Part shown: positions 48,435 through 57,923 of the stretch, in pieces
Position numbering within the stretch: position 1 is the first letter of the stretch
How the letters are laid out: each line of letters begins with the position of its first letter
Assembly: GCA_022592445.1 (NCBI GenBank)
Contig: JABYQR010000018.1
Location: forward strand, 210,732 to 274,731
DNA: 64,000 bases
Reading direction: 5' to 3'
Source of the DNA: Cytidiella melzeri
Lineage: Eukaryota > Basidiomycota > Agaricomycetes > Polyporales > Irpicaceae
Notes under the pieces: model-generated
What the model was told of the DNA's origin: nothing
What the model saw: only the letters and a program-made list of their open reading frames with translations
Database searches by the model: none
Position numbers and translations under genes: made by a program

Positions 48435-48457
48435 CCCCCCCCCCCCCCCCCCCCCCC
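48435..48457. repeat. Homopolymer tract C23
   Basis: Uninterrupted run of 23 cytosines at the apparent border between host DNA and the mobile-element region. A second C run (about 11) lies near 48,904-48,914. Confidence 0.95.
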
Positions 48458-49206
48458 AGCACCGAAAGCGATGCTGACGTGGCTTACACTAAAAACGTCC
48501 AGGTGCTGCTGAGGCCCTCTGACGAAGACAAAACCCCAAGTAACCTATAACTACGCTCAGACGGAGTAATTAAAAGAGCAATACGCCAGAGTAGTACCGT
48601 GAACAGAGAAGAAGACGAAGAGCAACGGAAGATACTTCCAGCGATAACATACCCCGACTAAAGGCGACAATAAAAAAGCCCCAACTCCACCTTAAGAGAC
48701 GAAAGCTAGACATAAGACATAATAGTACGAGACCAGCAAATAGGAACGGTATAGAATGTGAAAGCTAACACTGAGAGGCACGACGACGATGAGGCCGATG
48801 GAGCCAGAGGGTCGGGCGCTATGAGACCCCAACGGCGAAGACAGGCGCTTAAGCGGCCGTCAGGCACACTAAAAACAAATCTTGAAAGCGAGGAGATGGG
48901 TGCCCCCCCCCCTTGAGGAACCCCCCTTGCCTCTGACCACACGCAAGACACAAGCATACCATATGCACATAATCATAACGCCTATGCCTACTCCTTCTCT
49001 GGATAACCCACACCATGCAAATATCCTCTCTCGCTCATACCAGACTAAAAGGTAACCCCTGCCAACCACATAAGCGAGTTACATACACCCCCCATAGAAA
49101 TATCAGAACATGTTCTCGTCCCTTCAAGCCTCAGCGCTACTCCAAGTTGTTATAAACACAAGCTAAGCCAAGAAAACGACAACCACTCATGCCCCTACTC
49201 TCGACG
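48458..49206. other. Unassigned DNA at the left edge of the transposon nest
   Basis: About 750 bases between the C23 tract and the start of the interrupted gene. Composition is A- and C-rich with short C runs; no ORF of note. It may be the promoter or 5' region of the interrupted gene, or of a retroelement containing it. Confidence 0.35.
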
Positions 49207-49333
49207 ATGTCAGCGAACCTGGGTCTAGATGAAGACACCATCTTTGAACCTAGGCAAACGACCATCTATGTAACTATTCACCAACAGACAGAGCGAGTTG
49301 ACATTCAGAACTACGCACCAGACCTAGCTGATG

Positions 49334-49338
49334 CCAGC
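49334..49338. repeat. Target-site duplication CCAGC, left copy
   Basis: Five bases immediately before the left LTR, identical to those after the right LTR (56581-56585). The length fits Ty3/gypsy integrases. Confidence 0.9.
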
Positions 49339-49858
49339 TGTCAGGAACACAACCCAACTCTATGAAGAGCGAGGGAGTGACGACAAGGGGGGGAGGAACG
49401 ACGAGCGAACTCGCGTGGACGATGACAACAGGAGTATAGGTGATGAGGAGGAGTGGAGACACGACGACGAGGGATCAGCTGATAATGAGCTAAAGACCAG
49501 GTTATATTAGCAAAGTGATGAGACTTGTACAAGGTGGACGTCACCTAAAGACCAGGAGGTAGAATCTGAGGTCTTTAGGGAGCTACAGGGTGAGTTTATA
49601 TACATCTCAGACAAGGACCCCTGGTACCGGGTCTGTACTCCTAACACTGCTGTGGGAACGTATGGTGTGCTATGGTGCGATGTTCTACAATGTTCCACAA
49701 TGTTCCAGCACCTTCTATGATCATGTGACCGGTCTGTCACATGCACTTGATCACATGCAGTAGCCATGTACCATCGATAAGATAAGATAAGGAAATTGAG
49801 AAGGTAGGATAACGAAAATAAAAGGAAAAGAAAGGAAAAAGTGTGCATGGTCGTGACA
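49339..49858 (-). repeat. 3' LTR of gypsy element 1
   Basis: 520 bp, TG...CA ends, two mismatches from the 5' LTR at 56061-56580. Contains four TTC triplets spaced by exactly 10 bp at 49,683-49,715. Confidence 0.97.
49683..49715 (-). promoter_or_regulatory. Step-type heat-shock-element-like array in the 3' LTR
   Basis: TTC triplets start at 49683, 49693, 49703 and 49713, each separated by seven bases. This is the geometry of step-type heat-shock elements (nTTCn, 5 bp, repeated), here with four units. On the element's own strand they read GAA. Binding by heat-shock factor is inferred from spacing alone. Confidence 0.5.
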
Positions 49859-49869
49859 TTACCCCCCTC
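49859..49869 (-). other. Polypurine tract of gypsy element 1
   Basis: On the minus strand GAGGGGGGTAA sits between the pol stop codon (49870-49872) and the 3' LTR, the expected position of the plus-strand primer. Confidence 0.85.
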
Positions 49870-52800
49870 CTAAAGGCCTTTTCTCCAGAAGGCAGGAGTC
49901 GAGTCTTTTCCGTCTTCCCACAAGGATACGCGTCGTAGAGTTTTGGAAGGTAGTTTCTCAAAATTCTCGTTGATTGGTCGAAAATTCATCGCCAAGAATA
50001 GAGATGCAGCGATTGGTCGTGGAGCTCCTGGGTGCCGTCTGTGGAAGTCTTTAACCGCTTCATCAGCATGAGTAACGTTGGTTGCGGGTTCCCAGGAGTT
50101 TTCTGAATCTGGGTATCCTTTCCACTTGACGCGATACTGGAATTCCTTCTTTCGACCAAAGATCCTTGAATCAAGAATCTGTTCTACCTCGTACTCCTCT
50201 TCTTCGTCTACCACAATTGGTTCAGGTTCAGGAAATTCCCAATTAGGGACCAAACTTGCCGTCTTGGCTGGTCGCAACCTATCCACATGGAACACCGGGT
50301 GGCGCTTGTCCCGGATGGTAAGCTTAACCCGGTAGTTCAAATCCCCAATCTTTTCTAAGATCTCATAGGGACCATCTCGTTTTGGTGCTAGCTTTGCCAC
50401 CGGCTGTTCCTTTGGATGCTTCTCGCGTTCCACATAAACCTTGTCACCAACTTTAAACTGCGGGGCCTTTGTAACTCCGTGATTGTAGAATCGTTTCATG
50501 CGTTCCGCCGTGAGCTGTAGTGCAGCTTTGGCGTCTTCTTGGGCTTCTCGGAGCGCTCGAAGGCGTTCGTCTGCTGCGGGAACGTTTGATACTGGATTCA
50601 AAGGCACCTGGAATTCCGGTAGATACCCATAGATCAGTTCAAAGGGAGCCTTCCCGGTGGACGAGTGTACGCAGCTATTAAGCGCAAACTCCGCAATTGG
50701 CAACCAGTCTACCCAGTCATCCTGTCTGAAGGAGCAGAACACTCTGAGATACTGTTCTATTTCTTGATTCATACGTTCGGTTTTACCATCTGTCTGAGGA
50801 TGGTACGCAGTGGACATAGACGACTTTACTCCGAGTGCATTGTAGATAGCACGGAGAAACTTGGACGCAAATACCGATCCGCGGTCTGAGATCATCTGGC
50901 GAGGTACCCCATGGAGTCGAAACACATTTGCGATATAGTCCTGCACGTGTTCGGGAGTTTTCATGCTTTCTCGTGATGGATAGCAATGCACCTGCGCTGT
51001 TGTCCGATCAACTACGACTGTGATAGAATCGTATCCTTCACATGGCGGTAATTTGACAATGAAGTCCGTGGTAACGCTTTCCCATGGGGCATTGGGCGGA
51101 TCTAGTGGATTGAGTGGACCACGTGGTGGGGCGGGGTATGTCTTGGTTCTTTGACAGGTGTCACACGTGTCTACATAGTCATTGACAAAGCGTGTCATGC
51201 TGGGCCACCAGTAGTTCCGAGATAGTAACTCCAGTGTTTTGTACCTGCCCGGATGTCCGGCAGCAGGTAAGTCATGGTGCCTCCGAACTAGTTCCTTTCG
51301 GATCTCGTCATCTTTAGGGCCGTAAACTTTTCCCCGGAACAACAACAGTCCATTCTCCACATTCCACTCTTCGAGTCCGCGGCTAAGAAGACGAGGTCCG
51401 AGTTTCTTGACTTTGGCAAGTGCTTCTGCCACCTCGGTCTCTCGAAGAGAACATTCACGGATACGTTTCAACAAATCTCTGTCTGGTTGTACACTAGCTT
51501 GTCCACGTTGAGAAGCAGCAGCTCGGAACACCTCAGGTGCTAAGACTACTCGTGACAGATTGTCTTCTTCATCTTTGACCTCGTGTTGACCCAATCGTGA
51601 CATGGAATCCGACTTTCCCATAGATTTCCCGGGTTTTGGGATGATCTCAAAGTTGAAACGTGAGAGAAATAACGACCAACGTGCTTGACGGCGTGTCAAG
51701 TTACGAGCTGTCTTCCAGTACTCGAGGTTCTTGTGGTCAGAGAAGATAGGGAATTTCTCTGGTAGCCCTTCCAAGTAATGACGCCAGTCTTCAAGGGCTC
51801 GTACAATTGCCATGAGTTCTCGGTCGTAGATCTCATAGTTTCGTTCAGTCTCAGTCATGCCTTCAGACCGATAGGCTACTGGATGCCACATGCCGTCTTC
51901 GGCTTGTTGTTCCAATACCCCTCCCATTGCATACCCGGATGCATCCGTTTCCAAACGTGTGGGTCTATCAAAACTCCACATGGCCAATACCGGCGCTTCC
52001 ACAAATCGTCGGCGGAGTTCATCAAACGCCGACTGTTCTTCAGGACCCCATTTCCAAGGAACCTTGCCCGTGAGACGGTCTAAGGGCTTACATATCTTTC
52101 CGAAGTCCTTGATGAATCTCCGGTAGAAGTTTGCAAACCCACGGAATCGGCGAATATCGGAGACATTCTGCGGTACAGGCCACTCAGCCACTGCCTTTAC
52201 TTTGACAGGGTCCATGCGTAACTGATTGTGACCAATGATAACACCAAGATATTCTGTCTCTGAACGCTCAAATTCGCATTTCTCCGGTTTAAGAAACAGA
52301 TCATGTTGTCTGAGCCGTCTCAGAACTTCATGTACCACCTCGCGGTGCTCGGAGATTTCCTTGGAATAGATGAGGATATCATCTAGGTAGACGGTGACCT
52401 TGCCCTCAGCAATAAGATCAGCAAAGATGTCGTTCATCATGTTCTGGAATGTGGCCAGGGAATTGGTAAGACCAAAGAACATGACCGTGGGTTCAAACAG
52501 TCCTCGGTTGGTGACAAATGCAGCCTTGTGTTCATCGCCTTCCTTGATACGGACATTATTGTATCCCCATCTGACGTCCAGCTTAGTGAAGAACTTAGCC
52601 CCTCTTAGTCTATCCATGAGTTCAGAAATTAATGGTAATGGATATCTGTTCTTGATGGTGACCTCGTTCAACTTTCGATAGTCCTGAACCGGGCGTAACT
52701 TCCCATCCTTTTTTTTGACAAAGAAGAAGGGTGACGCCATTGGGGACTTCGACGGTCAAATGTACCCTTTCTCTAGATTCTCTTGGATAAACTTATCAAG

Positions 52801-53823
52801 CTCTTCTTGCTCAGGGTGTGATAGCGGGTAAACCTTTGCGTGGAATCCTTTTGCTTCCGGAATCAACTCAATTGCATGGTCGTACGACTTGTGTTCTGGA
52901 AGTTGTTGAGATTCCGTTTCAGAGAAAATGTGAGCATGTCGTCGATATTGCTCAGGCACCATCTCCTCAAAGGTTTTCACCGGTTTCACCCGGTTCTCAA
53001 CCTCCGCTAGTTCACTAGAATATGTATACCCTGCCAGAGTGAACAAACGTTCGCCTTCTTGTACCATGGGTGTCAGACGTGTGCGTACAATGCGTCGGGG
53101 AGTTCCTTTTCCACCGAGCTGAGTAGTGGCCTGTGCCTGTAACTTCGGCGATTCGGCCCCATCCAAACTTCCTGAACCTTCCGTGGTCTCTTCGAGGTCT
53201 TCTTCGGTTTCCTCCGTATCCACCGGCAAGTACGGAAGTTGTTCCACAACTTTCCGTAATCCCGGGGTCCTCTTCTTCCGTTTAGGCTCAGCTGTCCTCT
53301 TAGCTGCAACCTCCTTCGCTTCCTCAACCCTTTCTCTGGGTTTACATGCATCAGGACATCCATCCATCCTGATGATACCTTCGTACCAATCAATGGTGGG
53401 GTTGTGATACCGCAACCAATCAATTCCTATGATCACGTCTTCTGGCCCAATATCAGTGACCGTGAAAATGGTCCTTTCCTCGTGGTCTCCTATCCTCATA
53501 TTGAGAATGGCAACCTCATCAATAGCCCCGTCTCGATTTGGGGTCCCGTCTATGTTGTACACCGGAATGGGTTGTTTCAACTTCCGGGTCCTAATACGAT
53601 GCTCTCGAACAAACCGTTTATGAATGAATAGTGTCGAGGCTCCACTATCAATCATAGCTGCGACTTCTTTAGATCTCCGCACTCCTGAGACTGTGATAGG
53701 TACGTGAAAATGTTCGGATTCAGAACCAGTCTCTAGTACATCAGATGCGAGTATGGAAAATCTATTAGTACATGGTAAACGTGGGGCGCGTGCTTGCGCA
53801 GCTCGAATCACGGCCCAAATCAA
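49870..53823 (-). CDS. pol: Gypsy element 1 pol (protease, RT, RNase H, integrase, chromodomain), one TGA inside
   Basis: The frame starts in the -1 phase at the gag end (53823) and runs 1,318 codons to TAG at 49870, interrupted only by TGA at 52756-52758. Protease: IDSGASTLFIHKRFV. Reverse transcriptase: FFVKKKDGKLRPVQDYRKLN, then KLDVRWGYNN and YLDD at the active site; the usual LTNSPATFQ reads LTNSLATFQ. RNase H: LETDASGYAMGGVLEQ. Integrase: zinc-binding HPGRYKTLE with CDTCQR, and the D, D, E residues in TTDFIVKLP, ISDRGSVF and the Glu of GKTERMNQE. A C-terminal chromodomain (EYEVEQILDSR, YRVKWKGYPDSENSWEP) probably directs integration to heterochromatin. The TGA replaces a position that is normally Arg in EKGYI-x-PSKSP, consistent with CGA to TGA. 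Confidence 0.95.
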
Positions 53824-55232
53824 AAACCCTCCTCCAATCTCTTTTTGAGGTCGGCGTTCTCCGCCCTCAACTTCTCCAGTTCTCCTAGTACGGCCTTGAG
53901 TGTCACTTCCGATACTCCCGACGAGTTTGACGCTTCTTCCTTCTCAGGCTTCTTTTCTTCGGCCCGAGGAGAGGATGTCTCCCCATTGGTAGCGGCTACA
54001 CGTGGTCCACGAGGTGATGGGCGTGGGACTGCCGGTTTGGTACACGTGCGTGCGATGTGACTGGGGTCGGTGGTAATCTCTTGACAGTTGTAACACCGCC
54101 GACCTTGTTGCATTTTGGAGGCATCGACCTCCATGGGAACCGGACCATTGGAAGGACGGGGAACCGGAGTAAACCTGGGCTGAGACTGGGTGGGTCTCGA
54201 CGTAGTTGACGGGGGAACAGACGGAGTTTTCTTTTCCGTCGTCTCCCTGATGCGGGCATATGCGGCTGCCATTTTCAGGGACCTATCAATCCAGCTTTGG
54301 TAATTGGCTGGAGGTGCTTCGGCCGTTGCCAGCCGCCCGTAGATGTATTCAGGGAGACCCTTTATGAACCGGATCTCCTTGTCTTTGTCGCTCAACCCGT
54401 TGATGCGACCCACATATGACTGGAAGTCAGTGACGTATGTACCGACATCCCGCGCGTTCTTTTCCTTCTTTTCAGCTCCACAGAGCTTCTCCAGTTCCCG
54501 AATGGCAGTATCCTCGGGCGTTGCATCGCCGAAATACTTTTTGAGTTCGGTTTTGAACTTAGCCCACGTGTCAAGATTGGCCGGCAAATCACCGTTGTGG
54601 TCAGCCATGTGATCTGTAACTGGTATTGCCCATTGGGCAGCTTTCTCCGATAGACGATAGATGGCCGTCAGGACCTTGGTTTTCTCGTCCGTGATACTGG
54701 CAGTCACCCAGTAAGCCTCACACTGGGACAGAAAACGCTCCAGGTCACGACCATGTTCGCCCTTGTATCTATCGGGCTTGGAATCATTGTTGTTGACCGT
54801 AACCTGCGGTCTGGGCATTGCTTGCGCGACTGCAGCTACAATGGCTGCAACCAGGGCGGGATCAACCGCGGGTGTTGTCATTGCGGTGGGAGTGGGGGAA
54901 ACGGTTTCAGGGGCAGTGATGGGATCAGGAATAATGAGGGTATCGTCTGGTGGAGCCGGTGGGTTTTCCGGTACAACTAAACTGGTATTGACCTCAACTT
55001 CTTCAGGAACTCCGACAATCAACGGTATTTGACTGTTATCGCAAGCTACGTATCCACGGTATCGTTGTCCTTCTCTGAAATGACGGGATACTACAAACTT
55101 TTGATTTCGATTTGGACACGGCTGTTGTTCGCAGATTTCAATATATGCGTGGTCCTCTTCGTTATCGTAACAGTCCTGAAGATCGTTGGGATCAAAGACG
55201 TGGAAATGATTATCGCACTCACTGATTGCTAT
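53820..55232 (-). CDS. gag: Gypsy element 1 gag
   Basis: Open frame from just after the double TAG to TGA at 53820-53822. The capsid region is evident (KPDRYKGEHGRDLERFLSQCEAYW, then KTKVLTAIYRLSEKAAQWA, FIKGLPEYIYGRLATAEAP). The nucleocapsid knuckle is CYNC...H...C, with eight residues rather than the usual four between the second Cys and His. The first ATG of the second part is at MTTPAVDPAL, about 95 codons into it; upstream of that is a Cys-containing stretch with no ATG. Ends in GAG GGT TTT TGA, the slippery heptamer G GGT TTT abutting the stop. Confidence 0.85.
   Translation of the reverse strand: MAISECDNHFHVFDPNDLQDCYDNEEDHAYIEICEQQPCPNRNQKFVVSRHFREGQRYRGYVACDNSQIPLIVGVPEEVEVNTSLVVPENPPAPPDDTLIIPDPITAPETVSPTPTAMTTPAVDPALVAAIVAAVAQAMPRPQVTVNNNDSKPDRYKGEHGRDLERFLSQCEAYWVTASITDEKTKVLTAIYRLSEKAAQWAIPVTDHMADHNGDLPANLDTWAKFKTELKKYFGDATPEDTAIRELEKLCGAEKKEKNARDVGTYVTDFQSYVGRINGLSDKDKEIRFIKGLPEYIYGRLATAEAPPANYQSWIDRSLKMAAAYARIRETTEKKTPSVPPSTTSRPTQSQPRFTPVPRPSNGPVPMEVDASKMQQGRRCYNCQEITTDPSHIARTCTKPAVPRPSPRGPRVAATNGETSSPRAEEKKPEKEEASNSSGVSEVTLKAVLGELEKLRAENADLKKRLEEGF
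53823..53829 (-). other. -1 ribosomal frameshift heptamer G_GGT_TTT at the gag end
   Basis: In the gag frame the last codons are GAG GGT TTT TGA. The seven bases G GGT TTT match the X XXY YYZ slippery rule. Slipping back one base gives TTG ATT TGG, exactly the frame of the protease-pol ORF. Whether a stimulatory pseudoknot follows was not determined. Confidence 0.75.
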
Positions 55233-55235
55233 CTA

Positions 55236-56072
55236 CTACAAAGGGAGTTTCTCAAAATATCCTCCGTCTGCTACGAATGCAACTCGACTCGTGACTTCTG
55301 TCAACCTCTTGCGTAATTGCGTGAAGTTGATCTGTCCTACTGACTGCAGACCCCAGTTCAATGCTTTGAGCTGGGCCGGCGTGCGGGTGGAGAGTACTTC
55401 CTCCGTATGCTCTGTGAGGTACAGAAGCTTGTCGTTGAGTAGCAAAACTGACTTGACCTGTGAGTCGTTGCGGTCGCGAGTAAGTTCGATGAGGATCTTG
55501 AGGCGTTTAGTAGTGGCTTCAATCTTCGGCTTGAGGATACCGACTTGATCCTTGATTGAGAATTTGTGGAAGTCAAGCGTCACAGGTTTTTGCGCGTCCG
55601 GTCGAGGGGGTGCAGGTGCCCGAGCGATACGATCCTTGAGAGATGGTTTCTCAATGCGGTCGGAGAGTGTTTGTGCGCGCTCCGTGCGTACACGTTCCTT
55701 AATAGACTCGTTGTCACGAGCAAACTTTTCGTGGTCAAAGGCTGGGAGTCGGGTGCCGAGAGGGTGATAGTGGGGACGACGTGAGACGTAGGAGACAATA
55801 GCTTCAAGGTCTTTTTCTGTGTAGAGACGAGGACGACCTTGCTCACGTAGTTCTCGGCGAGCTTCAAAGAAGGACTCGGGTACACGGCGACGAATGCGTA
55901 TGTCCTTAGGCACTACAACCACGAAGTGAGATGTAAGATCAAAGGTCCGGGCCAATACAACGTACTGGTAAACCGGGGGGACTAAACTTTTTAAAACTTT
56001 GGGGAAAAGGATGTGTGCGATTGCGCGACGTCCAGGCGAGCGTACAGAGATTCTACCTAATGTCAGGAACAC
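55236..56072 (-). CDS. Gypsy element 1 upstream ORF, same frame as gag, ended by TAG TAG
   Basis: About 278 codons between the 5' LTR and gag, in the same reading frame as gag and separated from it by two consecutive amber codons (55238-55233). There is no ATG in the whole frame; it begins open inside the LTR edge. The protein is basic and helical (RRRVPESFFEARRELREQGRPRLYTEKDLEAI cannot be assigned to a family; later KIEATTKRLKILIELTRDRN). It could be the N-terminal part of a larger gag, disabled by the stops, or a spliced or readthrough product. Confidence 0.6.
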   Translation of the reverse strand: MFLTLGRISVRSPGRRAIAHILFPKVLKSLVPPVYQYVVLARTFDLTSHFVVVVPKDIRIRRRVPESFFEARRELREQGRPRLYTEKDLEAIVSYVSRRPHYHPLGTRLPAFDHEKFARDNESIKERVRTERAQTLSDRIEKPSLKDRIARAPAPPRPDAQKPVTLDFHKFSIKDQVGILKPKIEATTKRLKILIELTRDRNDSQVKSVLLLNDKLLYLTEHTEEVLSTRTPAQLKALNWGLQSVGQINFTQLRKRLTEVTSRVAFVADGGYFEKLPL

Positions 56073-56580
56073 AACCCAACTCTATGAAGAGCGAGGGAGT
56101 GACGACAAGGGGGGGAGGAACGACGAGCGAACTCGCGTGGACGATGACGACAGGAGTATAGGTGATGAGGAGGAGTGGAGACACGACGACGAGGGATCAG
56201 CTGATAATGAGCTAAAGACCAGGTTATATTAGCAAAGTGATGAGACTTGTACAAGGTGGACGTCACCTAAAGACCAGGAGGTAGAATCTGAGGTCTTTAG
56301 GGAGCTACAGGGTGAGTTTATATACATCTCAGACAAGGACCCCTGGTACCGGGTCTGTACTTCTAACACTGCTGTGGGAACGTATGGTGTGCTATGGTGC
56401 GATGTTCTACAATGTTCCACAATGTTCCAGCACCTTCTATGATCATGTGACCGGTCTGTCACATGCACTTGATCACATGCAGTAGCCATGTACCATCGAT
56501 AAGATAAGATAAGGAAATTGAGAAGGTAGGATAACGAAAATAAAAGGAAAAGAAAGGAAAAAGTGTGCATGGTCGTGACA
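56061..56580 (-). repeat. 5' LTR of gypsy element 1
   Basis: 520 bp, same length as the other LTR, two substitutions. Contains the same four-unit TTC array at 56,405-56,437. As the 5' LTR on the minus strand it drives transcription of the element. Confidence 0.97.
56405..56437 (-). promoter_or_regulatory. Step-type heat-shock-element-like array in the 5' LTR
   Basis: TTC starts at 56405, 56415, 56425 and 56435. This is the promoter LTR of the element, so the array is positioned to control its transcription. Confidence 0.5.
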
Positions 56581-56585
56581 CCAGC
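56581..56585. repeat. Target-site duplication CCAGC, right copy
   Basis: Matches 49334-49338 exactly. Confidence 0.9.
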
Positions 56586-57359
56586 GTTCTATCCGATACC
56601 AGTGTTGAAGGGCCTCAGCCCCTGAACAACGATGGAGGCTCTGCGTCCACAGGAAGCCCGCTTGGAACTATCCAGTTTGACGAAAGCGTTATAGACCTCC
56701 AATCCTCCATCCATTTTGCCTCCCTGCTGTCACAGACTACAATCACGACCAGCAGCTCTGAGGAGGAGGATGAAGAGGATGGTGGAAGTGGGATAACAGA
56801 TACGCAGAGAGCAAGCGTCCATGTGAGGCAAATTCCTAAAACGCATAACTAACGATCTGATACCCCTAACACCTAGCTCTCCACCACGGTCACGTCCGCC
56901 TGGAAGAAATTTCACCTGAGGAGGCTCTGGGAGTGGATGGCAGGACTGTGCGCCCCTAAAATCAATGTTGTCACGGCCCACGTCAATGTAGGACTTACGC
57001 ATAAGCTCGGCCCCCCTACGTGGTGTATCGCAAACAAACCGGAGAGGAGGCTCTTCCGAGGGGCGCTAATCGTCTTTTTAACGCCAGAGAATCGCGCTAC
57101 AAACCACGTGTTCTGGATCAACGGAACCATAGGCACGCTCAGAGGGAGATTAGTCATCACCGCGAGCCCAATGCAGGGAGGGAGAGACATATTCATCATA
57201 ATGAACCACAACGACTATGCCTACTCGCCTGGAGCTAAAATCATGATGACCATTCTTACCTGGATTTGGGGCGAGTTCGACAATCACATCCGGGAGATGG
57301 AGGGAGATGAATGCGACGCTACGACGAGCAGAGTCTTGACGCAGACGTGGTCCGAATAA

Positions 57360-57923
57360 TGTGTAAGTACTGATATACTCAAACTGATAAGACAATAACT
57401 GGAAATGGATACAGGGTGAGGAAAAGATGGAATACATAATGGCTGCTAGTACATGCCTGCCGACCTCGTGCTGATAGACTACCATACCGCTACGACCGTC
57501 TCTGTCCCTATCCCCAGTTTTTATAACTCACTCCATTATCGCTTGCGAAAGTCAACCAGAACTACTCCCAGGTGTGATGAGGCTGAAAGAAATAACGAGG
57601 GTAAGCCGAGGTTTGCACCAACATGAAACCCCCCAGGACTCACCCCCCGCTCAACGACCGCGGCACAAAATCCGGAACATAAGATGAACAAATAACCGAC
57701 CAACATGAGTTGATAACTCGACGCAGAAGCCTGAAGAAACCCAGAGAAGGTACACGTATGCAAATTACCAAACCTACCCTGACTGAAAGCGCCTCTGCCC
57801 AGGATAGTGGAAAGTACCATGAAAACATGGCCAAACGGACTGCAGGGGGGTGGGATATAAAAGGGAGCTTGACTGATACAATAACACCCAGCACTCGCAA
57901 TCCACTACTAGCTTGCCCTGACT
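57360..57923. other. Spacer between the interrupted gene and LINE ORF1
   Basis: About 560 bases; likely 3' end of the split gene and 5' UTR of the LINE. An open frame at 57,710-58,132 overlaps ORF1 in another frame and shows no domain. Confidence 0.4.

Larger units (their letters stand above)
49339..56580 (-). mobile_element. Complete Ty3/gypsy chromovirus, minus orientation
   Basis: 7,242-bp element bounded by two 520-bp LTRs (49339-49858 and 56061-56580) and a CCAGC duplication. On the minus strand the order is 5' LTR, upstream gag-frame ORF, gag with zinc knuckle, protease, reverse transcriptase, RNase H, integrase, chromodomain, polypurine tract, 3' LTR, which defines the chromovirus branch of Ty3/gypsy. 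LTRs start TGTCACG and end CTGACA on that strand. They differ at two positions (49427 and 49640 in the left copy), so insertion is recent. Two stop interruptions (55233-55238 and 52756-52758) make autonomous activity of this copy doubtful unless read through. Confidence 0.97.
49207..57359 (+). pseudogene. Unrecognised gene split by the gypsy insertion
   Basis: Left part 49207-49338 (ATG, 44 codons) ends exactly at the LTR. The right part resumes in frame at 56586 after the duplicated CCAGC, running to 56822; a GT-AG intron 56823-56876 with a CTAAC branch site follows, then exon 56877-57359 ending TAA. Removing the 7.2-kb element and one target-site copy gives a continuous frame of 283 residues. 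The N-terminal part is acidic and Ser-rich (SSSEEEDEEDGG); the C-terminal 160 residues look like a folded domain (WKKFHLRRLWEWMAGL, VFWINGTIGTLRGRLVITA, ILTWIWGEFDNHIREMEGDE). I do not recognise the domain. It may be a host gene or an accessory ORF of the retroelement to its right. Confidence 0.6.

Noticed and set aside
49507..49848. 113-codon frame inside each gypsy LTR
   Set aside because: Present identically in both LTRs, overlaps the promoter array and has no domain. Most likely an incidental frame in the LTR.
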